In this document: positions 7,749 to 8,737 of the stretch, piece by piece
Numbering within the stretch: the stretch's first letter is position 1
How the letters are laid out: each line of letters opens with the position of its first letter
Source of the DNA: Myxococcales bacterium
GTDB lineage: Bacteria; Myxococcota_A; Polyangia; Palsa-1104
Length of the DNA stretch: 8,737 nucleotides
Assembly (NCBI GenBank): GCA_023248835.1
Contig: JAHFDU010000052.1
Span: 1,132 to 9,868 of the forward strand
Direction of reading: 5' to 3'
Made by a program: the position numbers and the translations under genes
The notes under the pieces: generated by a model
The model's input: the letters and a program-made list of their open reading frames with translations, nothing else
What the model was told of the DNA's origin: nothing
Database searches by the model: none

Positions 7749-8445
7749 GCGCACTGCCAAAATCTCGCTCGAGGAATTTGCAATCGCGCAGGGCTCTTTC
7801 AACCGGCACCTCGCGGGTGTAGCCAGCGCCACCAAAAATCTGCAGCGCCTGGTCGCAGGTTGCAATCGCGGCGCGAATCGAAAACTGTTTGGCCATGGTT
7901 GCTGTTGTCTCTGTTTCGCTGATTGCCGCGCGCGCAATCATCAGCTCAGCCGCATCGAGCCGAGTCGCCCCGTCGGCGAGCATGAACTGAATCGCCTGAT
8001 TGTCAGCGAGGGCGCGACCAAATTGTTGCCGCTCTTTCGCATAGTTTGTTGCCGCTTGTAGCGCCATGCGCGCACGACCGAGCGCAATCGCCGCGCAAGC
8101 AACCTGAAAACGGGCCGATTGGTTTGCCGGCGAAACATCCGCAGCGCGACAGCCCAGGCGATCACTGGAACGATTTGTTTTTTCGTCGGCGAAATTGTGG
8201 ACCGCGATAACGAACGCAAAAGACCCCGAACCGAATCCGAGCTCTTGCAAGACCACGACCGCGTCGGCAAACGACAATCCGCTCTCAGTGCAAAGACCAT
8301 ACAGACCAAGCTCGTCGCCAAGGTGGGGCAGGGGACCGCTACTTTCATCCCAGCCGCGATCCTGCGGCGCGATGGTGTTCGCGACAAACTCGCGCACCGT
8401 CTGGCGCAAGATCTGTTGCGATTCGGTATCAGTGAACGAAATCAT
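7741..8445 (-). CDS. Shortened acyl-CoA dehydrogenase homologue lacking the FAD-binding middle domain
   Basis: Acyl-CoA dehydrogenases oxidise acyl-CoA to trans-2-enoyl-CoA using FAD and are usually about 380 residues; this one is 234. The start ATG is 8445-8443. Residues 1-86 resemble the N-terminal helical domain (LRQTVREFVANTIAP, LQELGFGSGSFAFVIAVHNFA). The C-terminal helical domain is clear: ALGRARMALQAATNYAKERQ from 121, QFGRALADNQAIQFMLADGA at 141-160, and QALQIFGGAGYTREVPVERA at 199-218. Between residues 86 and 98 about 100 or more residues are missing: the beta domain with the TEPxxGSD and FITNG-type FAD/substrate motifs. The C-terminus (DCKFLERDFGSAHV) lacks the EGTSEI-like segment that often carries the catalytic Glu; a similar string, SSSEILAVRM, appears in another frame at 7775-7746. 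It overlaps its upstream neighbour by 17 bases and MeaB by eight. It may be a decayed gene, a non-catalytic subunit or a sequencing artefact. Family assignment is firm, activity doubtful. Confidence 0.8.
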   Translation of the reverse strand: MISFTDTESQQILRQTVREFVANTIAPQDRGWDESSGPLPHLGDELGLYGLCTESGLSFADAVVVLQELGFGSGSFAFVIAVHNFADEKTNRSSDRLGCRAADVSPANQSARFQVACAAIALGRARMALQAATNYAKERQQFGRALADNQAIQFMLADGATRLDAAELMIARAAISETETTATMAKQFSIRAAIATCDQALQIFGGAGYTREVPVERALRDCKFLERDFGSAHV

Positions 8446-8737
8446 TCTTTTTTTTGGCTGCTGGTTTGAATGCGAGAGGAAAAACGATCTGATCGCCAAC
8501 GCTGCCTCCGAGCGCGGTGAGGTCCCATTTCTGAATTGCCGCGACTAGACAAACACCGAGTTTGCCGCCGCCGGATTGATCTTTGAGCACTTCCGGCTTG
8601 ACCGCGGTGCCATGTTCACCGACGAATACCCGCATCAGCATCTCGCCCTGCGCTCGCGTTTGGGTGGACCGGACACAGCCAAACACATCCGATTGATGCG
8701 CGTGCAAGAGATCCTGCAAACTTTTTCCCATCGCCGC
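8429..8737 (-). CDS. C-terminal part of a protein with an AgmX/PglI- or TonB-like domain (5' end beyond right edge)
   Basis: The minus-strand frame is open at the right edge and 102 residues are visible. The pattern is that of the C-terminal domain found in AgmX/PglI and TonB-like proteins of Myxococcota: a helix ending in a conserved Cys (HAHQSDVFGCV, Cys21 here), a strand pair GEMLMRVFVGEHGTAV, then a second Cys and Trp (LGVCLVAAIQKWD, Cys63 and Trp71) and a closing strand VFPLAFKP. Such domains are usually periplasmic at the end of a membrane-anchored protein, with the two Cys possibly bonded. The tail AAKKKND is encoded by an eight-A run. The ATG at 8731 could be a start, but the domain seems complete only with residues before it, so I treat it as internal. 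The stop (8431-8429) lies 17 bases inside the dehydrogenase gene, which implies one transcript. The domain call rests on pattern only. Confidence 0.55.
   Translation of the reverse strand, partial: AAMGKSLQDLLHAHQSDVFGCVRSTQTRAQGEMLMRVFVGEHGTAVKPEVLKDQSGGGKLGVCLVAAIQKWDLTALGGSVGDQIVFPLAFKPAAKKKNDFVH

Noticed and set aside
7749..7937. 63-codon N-terminal extension of MeaB
   Set aside because: The bases are the dehydrogenase coding region in another frame, and MeaB homologues start near MSDPQK. Only its last ten residues look family-like, as discussed in the frameshift finding.
8446..8499. 18-codon upstream extension of the dehydrogenase
   Set aside because: It would overlap the AgmX-like C-terminal strands much further and add no family sequence; ATG 8445 aligns with the usual N-terminus (MISFTDTES).
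1..8737. CRISPR array, tRNA, rRNA or transposase
   Set aside because: No spaced repeat series, tRNA-like cloverleaf, rRNA core or transposase motif was seen on either strand.

Overview
The window holds six protein genes in three transcription blocks, at roughly 55-60 % G+C by eye. No rRNA, tRNA, CRISPR array or insertion sequence was found. The mix of families points to a Myxococcota/Bdellovibrionota-type ('deltaproteobacterial') Gram-negative: a lipoprotein with a fibronectin type III domain, a very large secreted metzincin lipoprotein, an AgmX/TonB-like C-terminal domain and a propionate-pathway G3E-type GTPase. This is inference from gene content, and the organism may be an uncultured lineage.

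Layout. (1) Left block, minus strand: an incomplete lipoprotein (507 down to the left edge) lies downstream of a diacylglycerol/sphingosine-type lipid kinase (1630 to 683). (2) A divergent intergenic region (1631-1759) carries a perfect 19-bp tandem repeat and a consensus -35-like TTGACA. (3) Central block, plus strand: an exported beta-strand-rich probable outer-membrane protein (1760-2941) is followed after one base by a 1276-residue lipoprotein metalloprotease (2943-6773) with a complete metzincin motif. (4) Right block, minus strand and convergent with the protease: the C-terminal part of an AgmX/PglI-like protein (right edge to 8429), a shortened acyl-CoA dehydrogenase (8445 to 7741) and a MeaB/ArgK GTPase (7748 to 6807). 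These three overlap end to end by 17 and 8 bases.

How they fit. The barrel and protease are almost certainly co-translated and act in the cell envelope; a barrel-anchored or barrel-exported protease is the most interesting reading. The right block is a translationally coupled operon. MeaB assists a B12-dependent mutase, and a neighbouring acyl-CoA dehydrogenase would fit branched-chain or propionyl-CoA metabolism. That dehydrogenase, however, lacks the middle FAD-binding domain and a recognisable C-terminal catalytic segment. The missing C-terminal motif can be read in the MeaB frame, so the gene may be decaying, frameshifted or repurposed.
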